From Clostridium sartagoforme AAU1 (GTDB lineage: Bacteria > Bacillota > Clostridia > Clostridiales > Clostridiaceae), in NCBI RefSeq assembly GCF_000401215.1, contig NZ_ASRV01000102.1, positions 1-36,281 of the forward strand: DNA of 36,281 nt, written 5' to 3'. How positions within the stretch are numbered: the first letter of the stretch is position 1; each line of letters opens with the position of its first letter. The notes under the pieces were generated by a model, which saw only the letters and a list, made by a program, of their open reading frames with translations, ran no database searches and was not told where the DNA came from. A program made the translations under genes and the position numbers. Below are positions 1-7,287 of this stretch, in pieces.

Positions 1-298
1 CTGGATATTTATCATTATCCACTTCACTTAAAAACATTTCTATAGGTCTGGCGTATATTCCTTTATCATCATAAAGTGCTTTATATAAAACTAAAGTTAA
101 ATCTTTATCATTTGAATGAAAATACTCATCATCTTTTATGTATATTTCTATCAATGAATTTAACTCTGTATGAAATGCCTTTAATACTTTAAGATCTTTG
201 CTATTATCTTTGTTTTCTATATATTTACAAATCCCCATAACAGCATAGTATTTATTTTTAAAATGCTTATAAATTGCTGGATACTTTAAATCTCTCAT
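1..298 (-). CDS. DUF1653 domain protein, 3' end outside window
   Basis: The minus strand reads open from an ATG at 298 to the window edge (99 codons visible, no stop). The start has a GGGAG ribosome site a few bases upstream and lies 9 bases after the stop of the oxidoreductase gene, so the two are probably co-transcribed. The N-terminus (IYKHFKNKYYAV) and the later LVLYKALYDD and ARPIEMFLSEV match the DUF1653 pattern of a KHFKG-like start, a VVYxALY strand and an RPxxMF strand. Between them lies a charged stretch of roughly 40 residues (KDNSKDL to SNDKDL) that looks longer than the compact family form. Function unknown. The C-terminal part is not visible. Confidence 0.8.
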   Translation of the reverse strand, partial: MRDLKYPAIYKHFKNKYYAVMGICKYIENKDNSKDLKVLKAFHTELNSLIEIYIKDDEYFHSNDKDLTLVLYKALYDDKGIYARPIEMFLSEVDNDKYP

Positions 299-307
299 TT
301 ACTCTCC

Positions 308-1351
308 CTATTTATTTAAAATATTTCTTGGAAATCCTAATTCATATTGTCTAGGTAAATCAACCTTTTTATTTAATTTAATAGCTGCTTCTAATGGCCA
401 ATATGGATTTCTAAACATTGCTCTTCCAACTGCTACAAGATCTGCTTCTTCATTTCCTATTACTGCATTAGCAAGCTCAGGCTCATCTAGCCTTCCAACA
501 GCAATAACATCTGCGTTTAAAGCTTCTTTAATAGCTTTTGCATAAGGTACTTGATATGCTGCATGTGTTCCTGGTTTACCGGCTGCTGCTATTTTGCCTT
601 CTCCCCCTGCACTAATATGAAATATATCTGCTCCTGCTTCTTTATATGCTTTGGAAAGCTTAATACTTGTTTCTATTCCATATCCATTTTCTACATATTC
701 TACTGCTGATATGCGCATTATTAGAGGCATATCTTTTGGCATTTCACTTTTAGCTGCTTTAATTATATCTACTCCAAATTTAGTTAAATCCTTTCCATAC
801 TCATCACTTCTTTTATTAGTTAATGGTGAATGAAATTGATGTATTAAATATCCATGAGCTCCATGAATTTCTATAGCATCAAATCCTGCTTTAATAGCAC
901 GCTTAACTGATAATCTAAATTTATCCACAATTTCTTTTACTTCTTCTGTAGATAATTCCTTTGGAGTTTTACTTTTATCATCAAATTGAATAGGCGATGG
1001 TGCAACTGGTATTTCTGCATCTTCAGCCTTTCTTCCCGCATGTGCAATTTGAATTGCCACTTTAGCACCATATTTATGGCACTCATCTACTATTTTCTTT
1101 AAAGGTTCTATCTGTTCATCACACCATAGTCCTAAATCATAATCACTTATTCTTCCATCTGGTTCTACATCTGTCATTTCTATAATTATTAAGCCTACAC
1201 CACCAATTGCTCTACTTACATAATGCATATAATGCCATTCATTAGCTATTCCATCTTTTTTCTCTACTGAATATTGACACATTGGAGGTAATACAATTCT
1301 ATTTCTTAACTCAAGCCCCTTCATTTTATAGGGTGTAAATAAATCCTTCAT
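308..1351 (-). CDS. namA: NADPH dehydrogenase, old yellow enzyme family (NamA/YqjM-like)
   Basis: 347-residue FMN-dependent ene-reductase of the YqjM/NamA class, a single TIM barrel that reduces activated C=C bonds in the cytoplasm. The N-terminus LFTPYKMKGLELRNRIVLPPMCQYS is the family signature; IQIAHAGRKA carries the flavin/substrate-side residues; FDAIEIHGAHGYLIHQF is the conserved His-x-x-His-like active-site segment; and VAVGRAMFRNPYWP closes the FMN phosphate site. Length is normal for the short OYE class. The ATG at 1351 follows an excellent AAGGAAGGTGA site. It probably forms a two-gene unit with the DUF1653 gene downstream. Physiological substrate not deducible; a stress or xenobiotic role is typical of the family. 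Confidence 0.93.
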   Translation of the reverse strand: MKDLFTPYKMKGLELRNRIVLPPMCQYSVEKKDGIANEWHYMHYVSRAIGGVGLIIIEMTDVEPDGRISDYDLGLWCDEQIEPLKKIVDECHKYGAKVAIQIAHAGRKAEDAEIPVAPSPIQFDDKSKTPKELSTEEVKEIVDKFRLSVKRAIKAGFDAIEIHGAHGYLIHQFHSPLTNKRSDEYGKDLTKFGVDIIKAAKSEMPKDMPLIMRISAVEYVENGYGIETSIKLSKAYKEAGADIFHISAGGEGKIAAAGKPGTHAAYQVPYAKAIKEALNADVIAVGRLDEPELANAVIGNEEADLVAVGRAMFRNPYWPLEAAIKLNKKVDLPRQYELGFPRNILNK

Positions 1352-1445
1352 TCAAAAATCACCTTCCTTAATTTATTAACTTACATTTAGTATAAAAAAT
1401 ATATTTTTCTAAATCAAGTGCTGAATTTTTATCTATTGAATATAA

Positions 1446-1480
1446 AATAAGAATTCTCTTATTTGAGAACTCTTATTTTT
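1446..1480 (-). terminator. Intrinsic terminator after holin-family gene
   Basis: 13-base arms (1446-1458 and 1465-1477) pair with one mismatch around a 6-base loop and are followed, in minus-strand sense, by a T-rich run. It lies about 30 bases past the stop of the 1509-1874 gene, separating it from the OYE gene. Confidence 0.65.
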
Positions 1481-1508
1481 AAATTTAATTTAGTATATAA
1501 CTTTATAA

Positions 1509-1874
1509 TTACATAACTCTTGATGGGAAAATAGCATCTAATATCCCTATAACTAATGCTGCTATTAAGGCTCCTATAATTGATACTCTCATATTAGGCA
1601 CAAAAAACTGTGCTACATATATTATTACTGCTGAAATAACAAACCCCTTTAACCCTTTTCCAAATGGAGAAGCATCTACTCCCATAAAGGATTCTACTAT
1701 ATAATCTAATATAGTAATTACTACTGCTGCTATTAAATAAGACCATAATCCATTGATACTAAATCCAGGAGTAAAAAAGGATGTTATTCCTAAAATTATA
1801 GCCACCATTACTAATCTTCCTATCCATCCTACTATACTAGTTTTATTTTCCCTTGTATTATTACTTTGAGACAT
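1509..1874 (-). CDS. Phage holin family 4 superfamily (YvlD-like) membrane protein
   Basis: 121 residues with four hydrophobic segments (about residues 17-35, 42-60, 73-92, 96-115) and a short polar N-terminus. The C-terminal IGALIAALVIGILDAIFP pattern is typical of the Phage_holin_4_2/YvlD family of four-TM proteins, which are chromosomal and not proven holins. No phage genes surround it. Expected in the cytoplasmic membrane; in Bacillus relatives are linked to envelope stress, but nothing here proves that. A ribosome site (GGAGGAATTAAT) precedes the ATG. Confidence 0.8.
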   Translation of the reverse strand: MSQSNNTRENKTSIVGWIGRLVMVAIILGITSFFTPGFSINGLWSYLIAAVVITILDYIVESFMGVDASPFGKGLKGFVISAVIIYVAQFFVPNMRVSIIGALIAALVIGILDAIFPSRVM

Positions 1875-2000
1875 ATTAATTCCTCCTTTGTAAAATTTAT
1901 ATTGTCTATATATAGTATTAACTAAATAAAAAAAATTATTTCTTATGCTTTAGTTTTAAAATTGCATATTGCTGGAAATAATTAAACTGAGGTGATTTAT

Positions 2001-2150
2001 ATGGTAATTATGTCAAATATACTTTTTTATTTGATTATTCTAATTTCTACGTTTTTGTTTATTTATATTATTAATAGTGTCTTGGACGCTTTTAATTCCT
2101 TAGATGATCTAAACTCTTATAATAAAATATTACATAATGATTTATTATAA
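2001..2150 (+). CDS. Small single-span membrane protein (49 aa)
   Basis: Open frame of 49 codons on the plus strand starting ATG at 2001, preceded by a near-ideal GAGGTGA site at 1989-1995. The peptide begins MVIMSNILFYLIILISTFLF, one strongly hydrophobic helix of about 23 residues, followed by a polar tail rich in Asn and Asp. It ends in TAA at 2150, just before a strong terminator. Ribosome site, hydrophobic design and terminator together make a real small gene plausible. No family recognised. Confidence 0.6.
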   Translation: MVIMSNILFYLIILISTFLFIYIINSVLDAFNSLDDLNSYNKILHNDLL

Positions 2151-2154
2151 TAAA

Positions 2155-2190
2155 AAAACAATCCTTGATTATTAATGCAAGGATTGTTTT
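2155..2190. terminator. Bidirectional intrinsic terminator
   Basis: Perfect 13-bp stem (2155-2167 with 2178-2190) around a 10-base loop. A/T runs at both ends let it act for the plus-strand small ORF (ending 2150) and the minus-strand gene ending at 2224. Confidence 0.85.
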
Positions 2191-2223
2191 AACTTTTCTG
2201 AATATCATTTTTGAAATTTTTTT

Positions 2224-2511
2224 CTATTCACTAATTTTTATATTTCCAACTCTAACTAATAAATCATGTATAAAGTTCGATCCTCTACTTATTAATATCC
2301 CAGTTAATATAACACCTAAATAGGGAATAAAAGTTTTTACCCCTAGTAATGATAATATATCTAGATTAGTTCCTATAGCTATTAGTACGGAGACCACTAA
2401 TGCTCCTACTCTATCTATAACTAACTTTCCATTTTGCCATATCATCTTTAAAGTTTCCCATACACTTTCAGCTAGTAAGGAAATTAAAATTAAGATAATA
2501 AAATTCTCCAT
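2224..2511 (-). CDS. Small holin-like membrane protein (95 aa)
   Basis: 95 residues with an N-terminal hydrophobic helix (FIILILISLLAES), a central helix pair (GALVVSVLIAIGTNLDIL and FIPYLGVILTGILI) and the phrase ISRGSNFIHDLL, which resembles the end of some phage and clostridial holin-like proteins. ATG at 2511 has a GGAGAG site. It lies downstream, on the same strand, of the candidate preQ1-I element (about 250 bases away), but nothing in the protein suggests a queuosine-precursor transporter, which is larger. Function unknown. Confidence 0.65.
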   Translation of the reverse strand: MENFIILILISLLAESVWETLKMIWQNGKLVIDRVGALVVSVLIAIGTNLDILSLLGVKTFIPYLGVILTGILISRGSNFIHDLLVRVGNIKISE

Positions 2512-2609
2512 TTAAATCTCTCCAATTTATTTATTATATTATCTAATATTATAAATTTAATTTTTTTATGACTTTTACCTATGAAAAATTTTTATTTATA
2601 ATTTTCTGA

Positions 2610-2700
2610 TTGACAAAAAACTTGTCTTTAATTTATTATCTATACAAGTAGTTAACTATTTGCCAGGTAGAATTTTATACATACTGCTTTCTACCTGGTA
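2610..2700 (+). promoter_or_regulatory. Promoter-like hexamers, palindrome and hairpin with no gene
   Basis: On the plus strand TTGACA (2610-2615) is followed after 18 bases by TATTAT, then by an 18-base near-perfect palindrome centred on GTTAAC (2645-2662) and immediately by a perfect 10-bp stem (2663-2672 with 2689-2698, 16-base loop). No convincing plus-strand reading frame follows until 3383. The palindrome could be a repressor site; the hairpin could end a very short transcript, though the following T tract is poor. The hexamers may also be chance in such AT-rich DNA. Confidence 0.35.
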
Positions 2701-2756
2701 TTAATTTTATATGTTTTATAAAATTATTTTTGATTAAAACCATTTCTTTTTTATAT

Positions 2757-2838
2757 AAAATAAAAGCACCTAGGTTTCTAAGTTCTTTTATCTTTATGGC
2801 AAGTAGCTTTTTTAAAGGATGCTACTAAGAACCTTCTC
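2757..2838 (-). ncRNA. Candidate preQ1-I riboswitch with intrinsic terminator
   Basis: Read on the minus strand from about 2837, the sequence follows the preQ1 class I plan: a short P1 (AAGG with CCTT), a loop starting TTCTTAGTAGCAT, then an A-rich tail (AAAAAA) and GCTACT that can pair with AGTAGC in the loop to form the H-type pseudoknot. About 15 bases later comes a terminator hairpin (2762-2789; 5-bp and 6-bp stems around one mismatch) with a T-rich tail. Known type I preQ1 aptamers share the UUC loop start, CA-C-C before the P1 3' strand, and an A-rich stretch before CUA. Here the pseudoknot is longer than usual and a G interrupts the A-run to CUA junction. The next gene on this strand is a 95-aa membrane protein. 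Family assignment is by eye only. Confidence 0.5.
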
Positions 2839-2921
2839 TTTATTGATTTTAGATATATCATAAAGATATTTATAAATTCACTTTATTTTCCTCTTTCTAT
2901 AGTAAATATATTTTTTATTTT

Positions 2922-2960
2922 TAAAATAAAAAAGAGTTTTAAGATATACTTAAAACCCTT
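2922..2960 (-). terminator. Intrinsic terminator of the zinc-ribbon gene
   Basis: 12-base arms (2932-2943 and 2949-2960) pair with one wobble around a 5-base loop; the minus-strand product ends in a T-rich run. It begins about 15 bases after the stop at 2975. Confidence 0.8.
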
Positions 2961-2974
2961 GATTCAAACAAAAA

Positions 2975-3127
2975 TTATCTTCTATTTTGCTCTTTTTTAG
3001 CTCTTCTACAAGATACACATCTTGTTGGCTCATTATCGAATCCTTTTTCTTTGTAGAATTCTTGTTCTCCTACTGAAAATATGAATTCGCTTCCGCAATC
3101 TCTACAAGTTATTGTTTTATCTGTCAT
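2975..3127 (-). CDS. Small zinc-ribbon (probable zinc-binding domain) protein
   Basis: I place the start at 3127 (MTDKTITCRDCG), which has a strong GGAGGAATATTT site; an upstream in-frame start at 3175 would add 16 residues with no ribosome site. The 50-residue protein has two CxxC pairs (CRDCG near residue 8 and CVSCR near residue 38) with the EFIFSVGEQEFYKEKGF spacer typical of the zf-trcl 'probable zinc-binding domain' family common in clostridia. It ends in a basic tail. It probably binds one zinc ion; nucleic-acid binding is possible but not shown. Confidence 0.8.
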   Translation of the reverse strand: MTDKTITCRDCGSEFIFSVGEQEFYKEKGFDNEPTRCVSCRRAKKEQNRR

Positions 3128-3382
3128 AAATATTCCTCCTAAATTTAAAGATTCCAAATGGATAATAATCTCCAATTTACGAGAAATTATTTATCTAAAT
3201 CAAACCTATATTAATTAGCTTTTCGCTATTCATTTATATTATCATATTATAATAGTTTTAGCAATAGTTTTTTATAAAAATCTTTTCAAATAAAATTTAG
3301 AGCTACTAATTAAATTTTCCTCTAACCAATTATAAACAAATATAGTATAATTAAGGAAATAATTTATGATTGGAGTAGTTTT

Positions 3383-3601
3383 ATGAAATATCTTAAAGTA
3401 TTTTTTATTTTTATCTTATCCTGTACATTTTTTGTATTCTTCAGTTTTTATATTTTACCAATGATATTATTTCTCTTAATGACTAAAGTGACAGTTGCAC
3501 ACTCATACCGTTTTATCTATTATATTGGAATGACTGTTATTTTTGCAACTATAGTTACATGCACTTATTTAATAATAAGTAAGATTAAATCTATAGAATA
3601 A
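3383..3601 (+). CDS. Small two-span membrane protein (72 aa)
   Basis: 72 residues with two long hydrophobic helices (about 5-33 and 44-66) and a short basic end (SKIKSIE). A GGAG site precedes the ATG at a slightly long spacing, and a TATAAT-like hexamer lies about 35 bases upstream. No family recognised. It is isolated on the plus strand between the zinc-ribbon gene and the RNase P RNA gene. Confidence 0.5.
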   Translation: MKYLKVFFIFILSCTFFVFFSFYILPMILFLLMTKVTVAHSYRFIYYIGMTVIFATIVTCTYLIISKIKSIE

Positions 3602-3721
3602 GAAACCCCTCTAGAAAACTCTCTATTGATAAACATTTAATAATTATTAAAAATAAAATAACAAGAGAATATTAAGGTAAGATTTTAATATCTACACCTA
3701 TAAACCCTTGCTATTACTTAT

Positions 3722-4132
3722 GCGAGACAAGCCGTAAGCGGAGTTCTGTATTAAGCAATCATCTATCTAGGCTTATTGTTACCAATAAGCTCAAGCGGTA
3801 CACCCGGAAACGGAGCGGGCAACTCCAAAATGTTTCCCTATTCGACCTTGCTCCAAGTGGGGTTTACATAGCCATCATGTCACCATGATGCTGGTGAGCT
3901 CTTACCTCGCCTTTCCACCCTTACCTAAATAACACTCCAAATCTACAATTTGGTTAGTGGAACTTATACATTCTAATAAATTAGAAGTTATAAGTTTAAA
4001 CTTTAGGCGGTATCTCTCTGTTGCACTTTCCTTCAAGTCGCCTTGACTGGACGTTATCCAGCACCCTGCCCTATGGAGCTCCGACTTTCCTCTCCTAGAT
4101 CTAGTCTAGCAGCGATTGCATGTCTTACTCGC
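3722..4132 (-). ncRNA. rnpB: RNase P RNA (rnpB)
   Basis: Minus-strand catalytic RNA of ribonuclease P, which trims the 5' leader from precursor tRNAs. The conserved core is visible: near the 5' side GAGGAAAGTC followed by GGGCAGGGTGCTGGATAACG; centrally GAAAGTGCAACAGAGA and ACCGCC; then GGTGGAAAGGCGAGGTAAGAG; and at the 3' side GCAAGGTCGAATAGGG and CAGAACTCCGCTTACGG. GCGAG at the 5' end can pair with CTCGC at the 3' end (P1), which sets the limits near 4132 and 3722, about 411 nt. Ends are accurate to a few bases. Confidence 0.96.
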
Positions 4133-4139
4133 GAAGATT

Positions 4140-4168
4140 ATGTTATCACAACTTAGTCAATAATGCAA
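4140..4168 (-). promoter_or_regulatory. Probable sigma-A promoter of rnpB
   Basis: On the minus strand TTGCAT (4163-4168) and TAACAT (4140-4145) are separated by 17 bases, and the predicted start falls about 7 bases further on, at the P1 GCGAG of the RNase P RNA. Hexamers are moderate, but the geometry fits. Confidence 0.55.
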
Positions 4169-4185
4169 ATGATATTTTTTACATT

Positions 4186-4434
4186 TTAAACAAATTGTAG
4201 GATTATTACTAACATAATTAGAATTACCCAAGAATAAAATCCTATTCCCGAAAGTAATAATGTTAAGAGAATGAGTATAAATATACATAATCTAGCTGCA
4301 GGATTACAACAATTTCTAAAAAACGGTACTCCCTTACTTATGTTTTTACTTATTCCCTCACAAATATCTTTAAACCCATCTTGAAATGTTTTGCCCCAAG
4401 AATTGCTCTTCTTTCTATAATATGATTTTCCCAT
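4186..4434 (-). CDS. Hypothetical membrane protein (82 aa)
   Basis: 82 residues: a basic, amphipathic N-terminal half (MGKSYYRKKSNSWGKTF, then FKDICEGISKNISKG) and a very hydrophobic C-terminal half (about 48-82) forming one long or two short membrane helices. Two adjacent Cys in RNCCNPA precede the membrane part. The ATG at 4434 has a GGGAG site at good spacing. No family recognised. It lies directly upstream of the rnpB promoter, on the same strand. Confidence 0.6.
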   Translation of the reverse strand: MGKSYYRKKSNSWGKTFQDGFKDICEGISKNISKGVPFFRNCCNPAARLCIFILILLTLLLSGIGFYSWVILIMLVIILQFV

Positions 4435-4519
4435 AATTAATCTCCCATATATTACTCTTATTATTATTAGTTTATGCTTTAAATTAATAAAAGTTGTTTA
4501 TAAAAAGGTAACCATATGT

Positions 4520-4549
4520 AAGTTGCTTTATTTTAATTAAAAGCAACTT
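4520..4549. repeat. 10-bp perfect inverted repeat
   Basis: Arms 4520-4529 and 4540-4549 are perfect complements (AAGTTGCTTT and its reverse) around a 10-base AT loop. No clear T tract follows on either strand. It lies between the nif3 terminator and the 82-aa membrane gene; it may be a weak terminator or a leader hairpin of that gene. Confidence 0.4.
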
Positions 4550-4579
4550 TATACATTTCCATTTGAAGAATTAAGTAAG

Positions 4580-4609
4580 AGAAAAACCCTTACACAAATG
4601 TGTAAGGGT
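4580..4609 (-). terminator. Intrinsic terminator overlapping the nif3 stop codon
   Basis: Perfect 10-bp stem (4586-4595 with 4600-4609) and a 4-base loop, followed in minus sense by TTTTTCTC. The arms cover the last codons and the TAA at 4590-4592. Confidence 0.85.
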
Positions 4610-5381
4610 CTTCACTTTTAGTAGATATTAAGATTTCTATGTCTTGTAATTTATCTGTTAATTTATTGATAACTTGTAAAAAAACAATCCATTCAGAAGA
4701 AAAATGCCCTGTATCTATTATTGATACTCCTAATTCTTTATAATCAGATGCATAATGATATGTTGTATCACCTGTTATTATACAATCTGCACCTTTTTTG
4801 TATGCTTTTTCAAAGAAATCACTGCCACTTCCATTAATGATCGCAATATTTTTAACTTTTTCACAACCCTTAACGACTTTCAATGATTTTACATTTAATT
4901 TTTCTTTAATATCTTCTATTAAGTCTTCTAATTTAATAAAATCTTCTAATCTAACAATTCTTCCTAATCCTTCATTATCATTTCTAGCCATTTTATTAAC
5001 TTCTATAAGTTCATTAGTGCTGTAACCTAATAGATTTACTATAGTTTCATTTAAACCATTCTCTGCAGAATCTAAATTAGTATGACTTGAATATAAACTT
5101 ATGTCATTTTTAATTAATTCTATTATCTTTTTACCTATTAATGTATCTGTTGTTATACTGCTTGGCTTTCTAAATATAAGAGGATGATGAGTTATTATTA
5201 AATCTACGCTTTTTTCTTTTGCTTCTTTTATTACATCCAATGTGCAATCTAAAGCTAAAAGTATTTTCTTCACCTCTTTATTTCTATCTCCTACCATCAA
5301 ACCTACATTATCAAAATCTTCTTTTAATGTTTTTGGAGCAAACTCCTCCATTATTCTAATAATATCTTTAATTTTTTTCAT
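4590..5381 (-). CDS. Nif3-like dinuclear metal centre protein
   Basis: 263-residue member of the Nif3/YbgI/YqfO family (GTP cyclohydrolase 1 type 2-like fold), a ring-forming protein with a two-metal site of unsettled enzymatic role. Metal-ligand motifs are present: LIITHHPLIF, SSHTNLD and, near the C-terminus, DTGHFSSEW with His and Glu. It is the short form, lacking the inserted PII-like domain of YqfO. I choose the second ATG (5381, MKKIKDII) because the AAGGAAG site sits at the correct distance from it; the ATG two codons earlier is too close. It follows trmK closely, an arrangement conserved in Firmicutes. Confidence 0.93.
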   Translation of the reverse strand: MKKIKDIIRIMEEFAPKTLKEDFDNVGLMVGDRNKEVKKILLALDCTLDVIKEAKEKSVDLIITHHPLIFRKPSSITTDTLIGKKIIELIKNDISLYSSHTNLDSAENGLNETIVNLLGYSTNELIEVNKMARNDNEGLGRIVRLEDFIKLEDLIEDIKEKLNVKSLKVVKGCEKVKNIAIINGSGSDFFEKAYKKGADCIITGDTTYHYASDYKELGVSIIDTGHFSSEWIVFLQVINKLTDKLQDIEILISTKSEDPYTFV

Positions 5382-5392
5382 AAACATCTTCC

Positions 5393-6085
5393 TTATAGAA
5401 AATTAATCATATTTGTAATAACGTCTATCTTCTCTTGTATTGATTTTCTTCTTTCATTTGAATTAATAGTACTTTCTGTTATGAAACTATTAATTTTTTC
5501 ATAGTTTTCAACTTTTGAAATTAAATACTCCTTCATTAAAGGATGTTTTTGCATTAAAAGTTTAGGGCTTACTTCATAGTATATTGGATCTAAGTTCGTA
5601 GCCTCTCCTTCTTTTCTCCTTACTTTAAAAAGTTCATAATATATATTTTCATCTAAACAAAGATCTTCATTTATTATTTCATAATTATTAGTGTAAAGAT
5701 ATTCTCTTAGAACTTCTGGATTTTGTGCTGGTTGTAGTATTAAATACTTCATAGAATTAACTTTTTCAATTTGTTCTTCCAGTATATCTCTAATTAAATT
5801 TCCACCCATACCAGCAATTACTGTAACTTCCACTTCATCTTTTTCTAAAACTTTAAGTCCATCACCTAATCTAAACTCTAATTCCTCTCCCATGCCTTCT
5901 AGTATTGCATTTAACCTTGCTTTATCTAATGGTTCCTTATTTATATCTACAGCTATAGCTTTACTACAAATTCCACTTTTCAAAGCATGTAATGGAATAT
6001 ATCCATGATCTGTGCCTATGTCTGCTAGTACTGAGGTATTTTCAATATTTTTAATTATAAAATTTAATCTTTCGCTTAGTTCCAT
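5393..6085 (-). CDS. trmK: tRNA (adenine-22-N1)-methyltransferase TrmK
   Basis: 230-residue class I SAM-dependent methyltransferase, family of B. subtilis YqfN/TrmK, which makes m1A22 in tRNA. The SAM loop is LADIGTDHGYIPLHAL (about residues 20-35), the acidic ribose-binding Asp is in KAIAVDINKEPL, and the family motif VIAGMGGNLI followed by LILQPAQNPEVLREYL is clear. The C-terminal third is a helical coiled segment, as in the family. AAGGAG site before the ATG. It sits between rpoD and nif3, the usual Firmicute order. Confidence 0.94.
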   Translation of the reverse strand: MELSERLNFIIKNIENTSVLADIGTDHGYIPLHALKSGICSKAIAVDINKEPLDKARLNAILEGMGEELEFRLGDGLKVLEKDEVEVTVIAGMGGNLIRDILEEQIEKVNSMKYLILQPAQNPEVLREYLYTNNYEIINEDLCLDENIYYELFKVRRKEGEATNLDPIYYEVSPKLLMQKHPLMKEYLISKVENYEKINSFITESTINSNERRKSIQEKIDVITNMINFL

Positions 6086-6110
6086 ATTTTTTTCTCCTTG
6101 CTAAATTAAA

Positions 6111-6133
6111 ATTAGCACCTTTTGGTGCTAATC
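6111..6133 (-). terminator. Stem-loop at the 3' end of rpoD
   Basis: 9-bp stem (ATTAGCACC with GGTGCTAAT) around TTTT, followed in minus sense by a T-rich tail. It overlaps the last codons and stop of rpoD and lies just before the trmK ribosome site, so it probably reduces rather than abolishes read-through. Boundaries may be off by one base. Confidence 0.7.
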
Positions 6134-7240
6134 TAAATAATCCTTTAATTTTTTACTTCTTGAAGGGTGCCTTAATTTTCTTAAAGCCTTAGCTTCTATT
6201 TGTCTTATTCTTTCTCTAGTTACATTAAATTCCTTACCAACTTCTTCTAAAGTTCTTGCTCTTCCATCATCTAATCCAAATCTTAGTCTTAATACTTTTT
6301 CTTCTCTTGGAGTTAAAGTATCTAGAACATTTATTAATTGCTCCTTAAGCATAGTAAATGCTGCCGCTTCTGCTGGTGCTAAAGCATCATCATCTGGGAT
6401 AAAATCTCCAAGATGTGAATCTTCTTCTTCACCTATAGGAGTTTCTAAAGATACTGGTTCTTGAGCTATTTTTTGTATTTCTCTTACTTTATCTACTGGT
6501 AAGTCCATAACTTTTGAAATTTCTTCTGGAAAAGGATCTCTTCCTAGCTCTTGTAATAATTGTCTTTGTACTCTTATTAATTTATTTATAGTTTCTACCA
6601 TATGGACAGGTATTCTTATAGTTCTTGCTTGGTCTGCAATAGCTCTAGTTATTGCCTGTCTTATCCACCATGTAGCATAGGTAGAAAATTTAAATCCTTT
6701 CCTATAGTCGAACTTTTCTACGGCTTTAATAAGTCCTAAATTTCCTTCTTGAATAAGGTCTAGAAATAACATTCCTCTTCCAACATATCTTTTAGCAATA
6801 CTTACAACAAGTCTTAAATTTGCTTCTGCTAATTTCTTTTTAGCTCTTTGATCTCCTTGTTCTATTCTATTTGCTAATTCTATTTCTTCTTCTGAAGATA
6901 ATAAAGGAACTTTTCCAATTTCTTTTAGGTACATTCTTACTGGGTCATCTATAGCTATACCTTCTGGAATAGTTAAATCTAATTCTAATTCTTCTTCAAC
7001 TACATCAATACCATTAGGATCACCTATAACCTCTATACCCATGGACTCTAACACTTCATATATTTTTTCTATTTGTTCCGGACTTAAGTCTATATGTTCA
7101 ATTTCATCCATTATTTCCTTATATGTTAAAGTACCATTTTTCTTTCCTTTATCTAGTAGATTTTTAACTATATTCATTTTGCTATTTTTGTCCTCATTCT
7201 CTTTTTTACCTTGTTTAGCTTTTGTTTTTTCATCTACCAT
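6128..7240 (-). CDS. rpoD: RNA polymerase primary sigma factor RpoD/SigA
   Basis: Housekeeping sigma-70 factor, 370 residues from the ATG at 7240 ([10 protein letters not shown]), which has a textbook GGAGGTAAC site; the longer in-frame start at 7267 has none. In order: a short region 1.1 ([20 protein letters not shown]), region 1.2 ([18 protein letters not shown]), region 2 with [19 protein letters not shown] and [12 protein letters not shown] for -10 recognition and melting, region 3, and region 4 with [16 protein letters not shown] and [19 protein letters not shown] for -35 recognition. No large non-conserved insert, as in Gram-positives. It lies 47 bases after dnaG in the classic macromolecular-synthesis operon. 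Confidence 0.98.
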   Translation of the reverse strand: MVDEKTKAKQGKKENEDKNSKMNIVKNLLDKGKKNGTLTYKEIMDEIEHIDLSPEQIEKIYEVLESMGIEVIGDPNGIDVVEEELELDLTIPEGIAIDDPVRMYLKEIGKVPLLSSEEEIELANRIEQGDQRAKKKLAEANLRLVVSIAKRYVGRGMLFLDLIQEGNLGLIKAVEKFDYRKGFKFSTYATWWIRQAITRAIADQARTIRIPVHMVETINKLIRVQRQLLQELGRDPFPEEISKVMDLPVDKVREIQKIAQEPVSLETPIGEEEDSHLGDFIPDDDALAPAEAAAFTMLKEQLINVLDTLTPREEKVLRLRFGLDDGRARTLEEVGKEFNVTRERIRQIEAKALRKLRHPSRSKKLKDYLD

Positions 7241-7287
7241 TTTGTTACCTCCTTCCGTTATTGCCAATTATTACTTTGCACCTCTCT

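Noticed and set aside
1509-2511. Prophage remnant
   Set aside because: Holin-family names come from fold families also found in ordinary chromosomes; no integrase, structural or attachment sequences are visible.
2701-2752. 22-codon frame on the minus strand after the preQ1-like element
   Set aside because: ATG has no convincing ribosome site and the peptide has no recognisable features.
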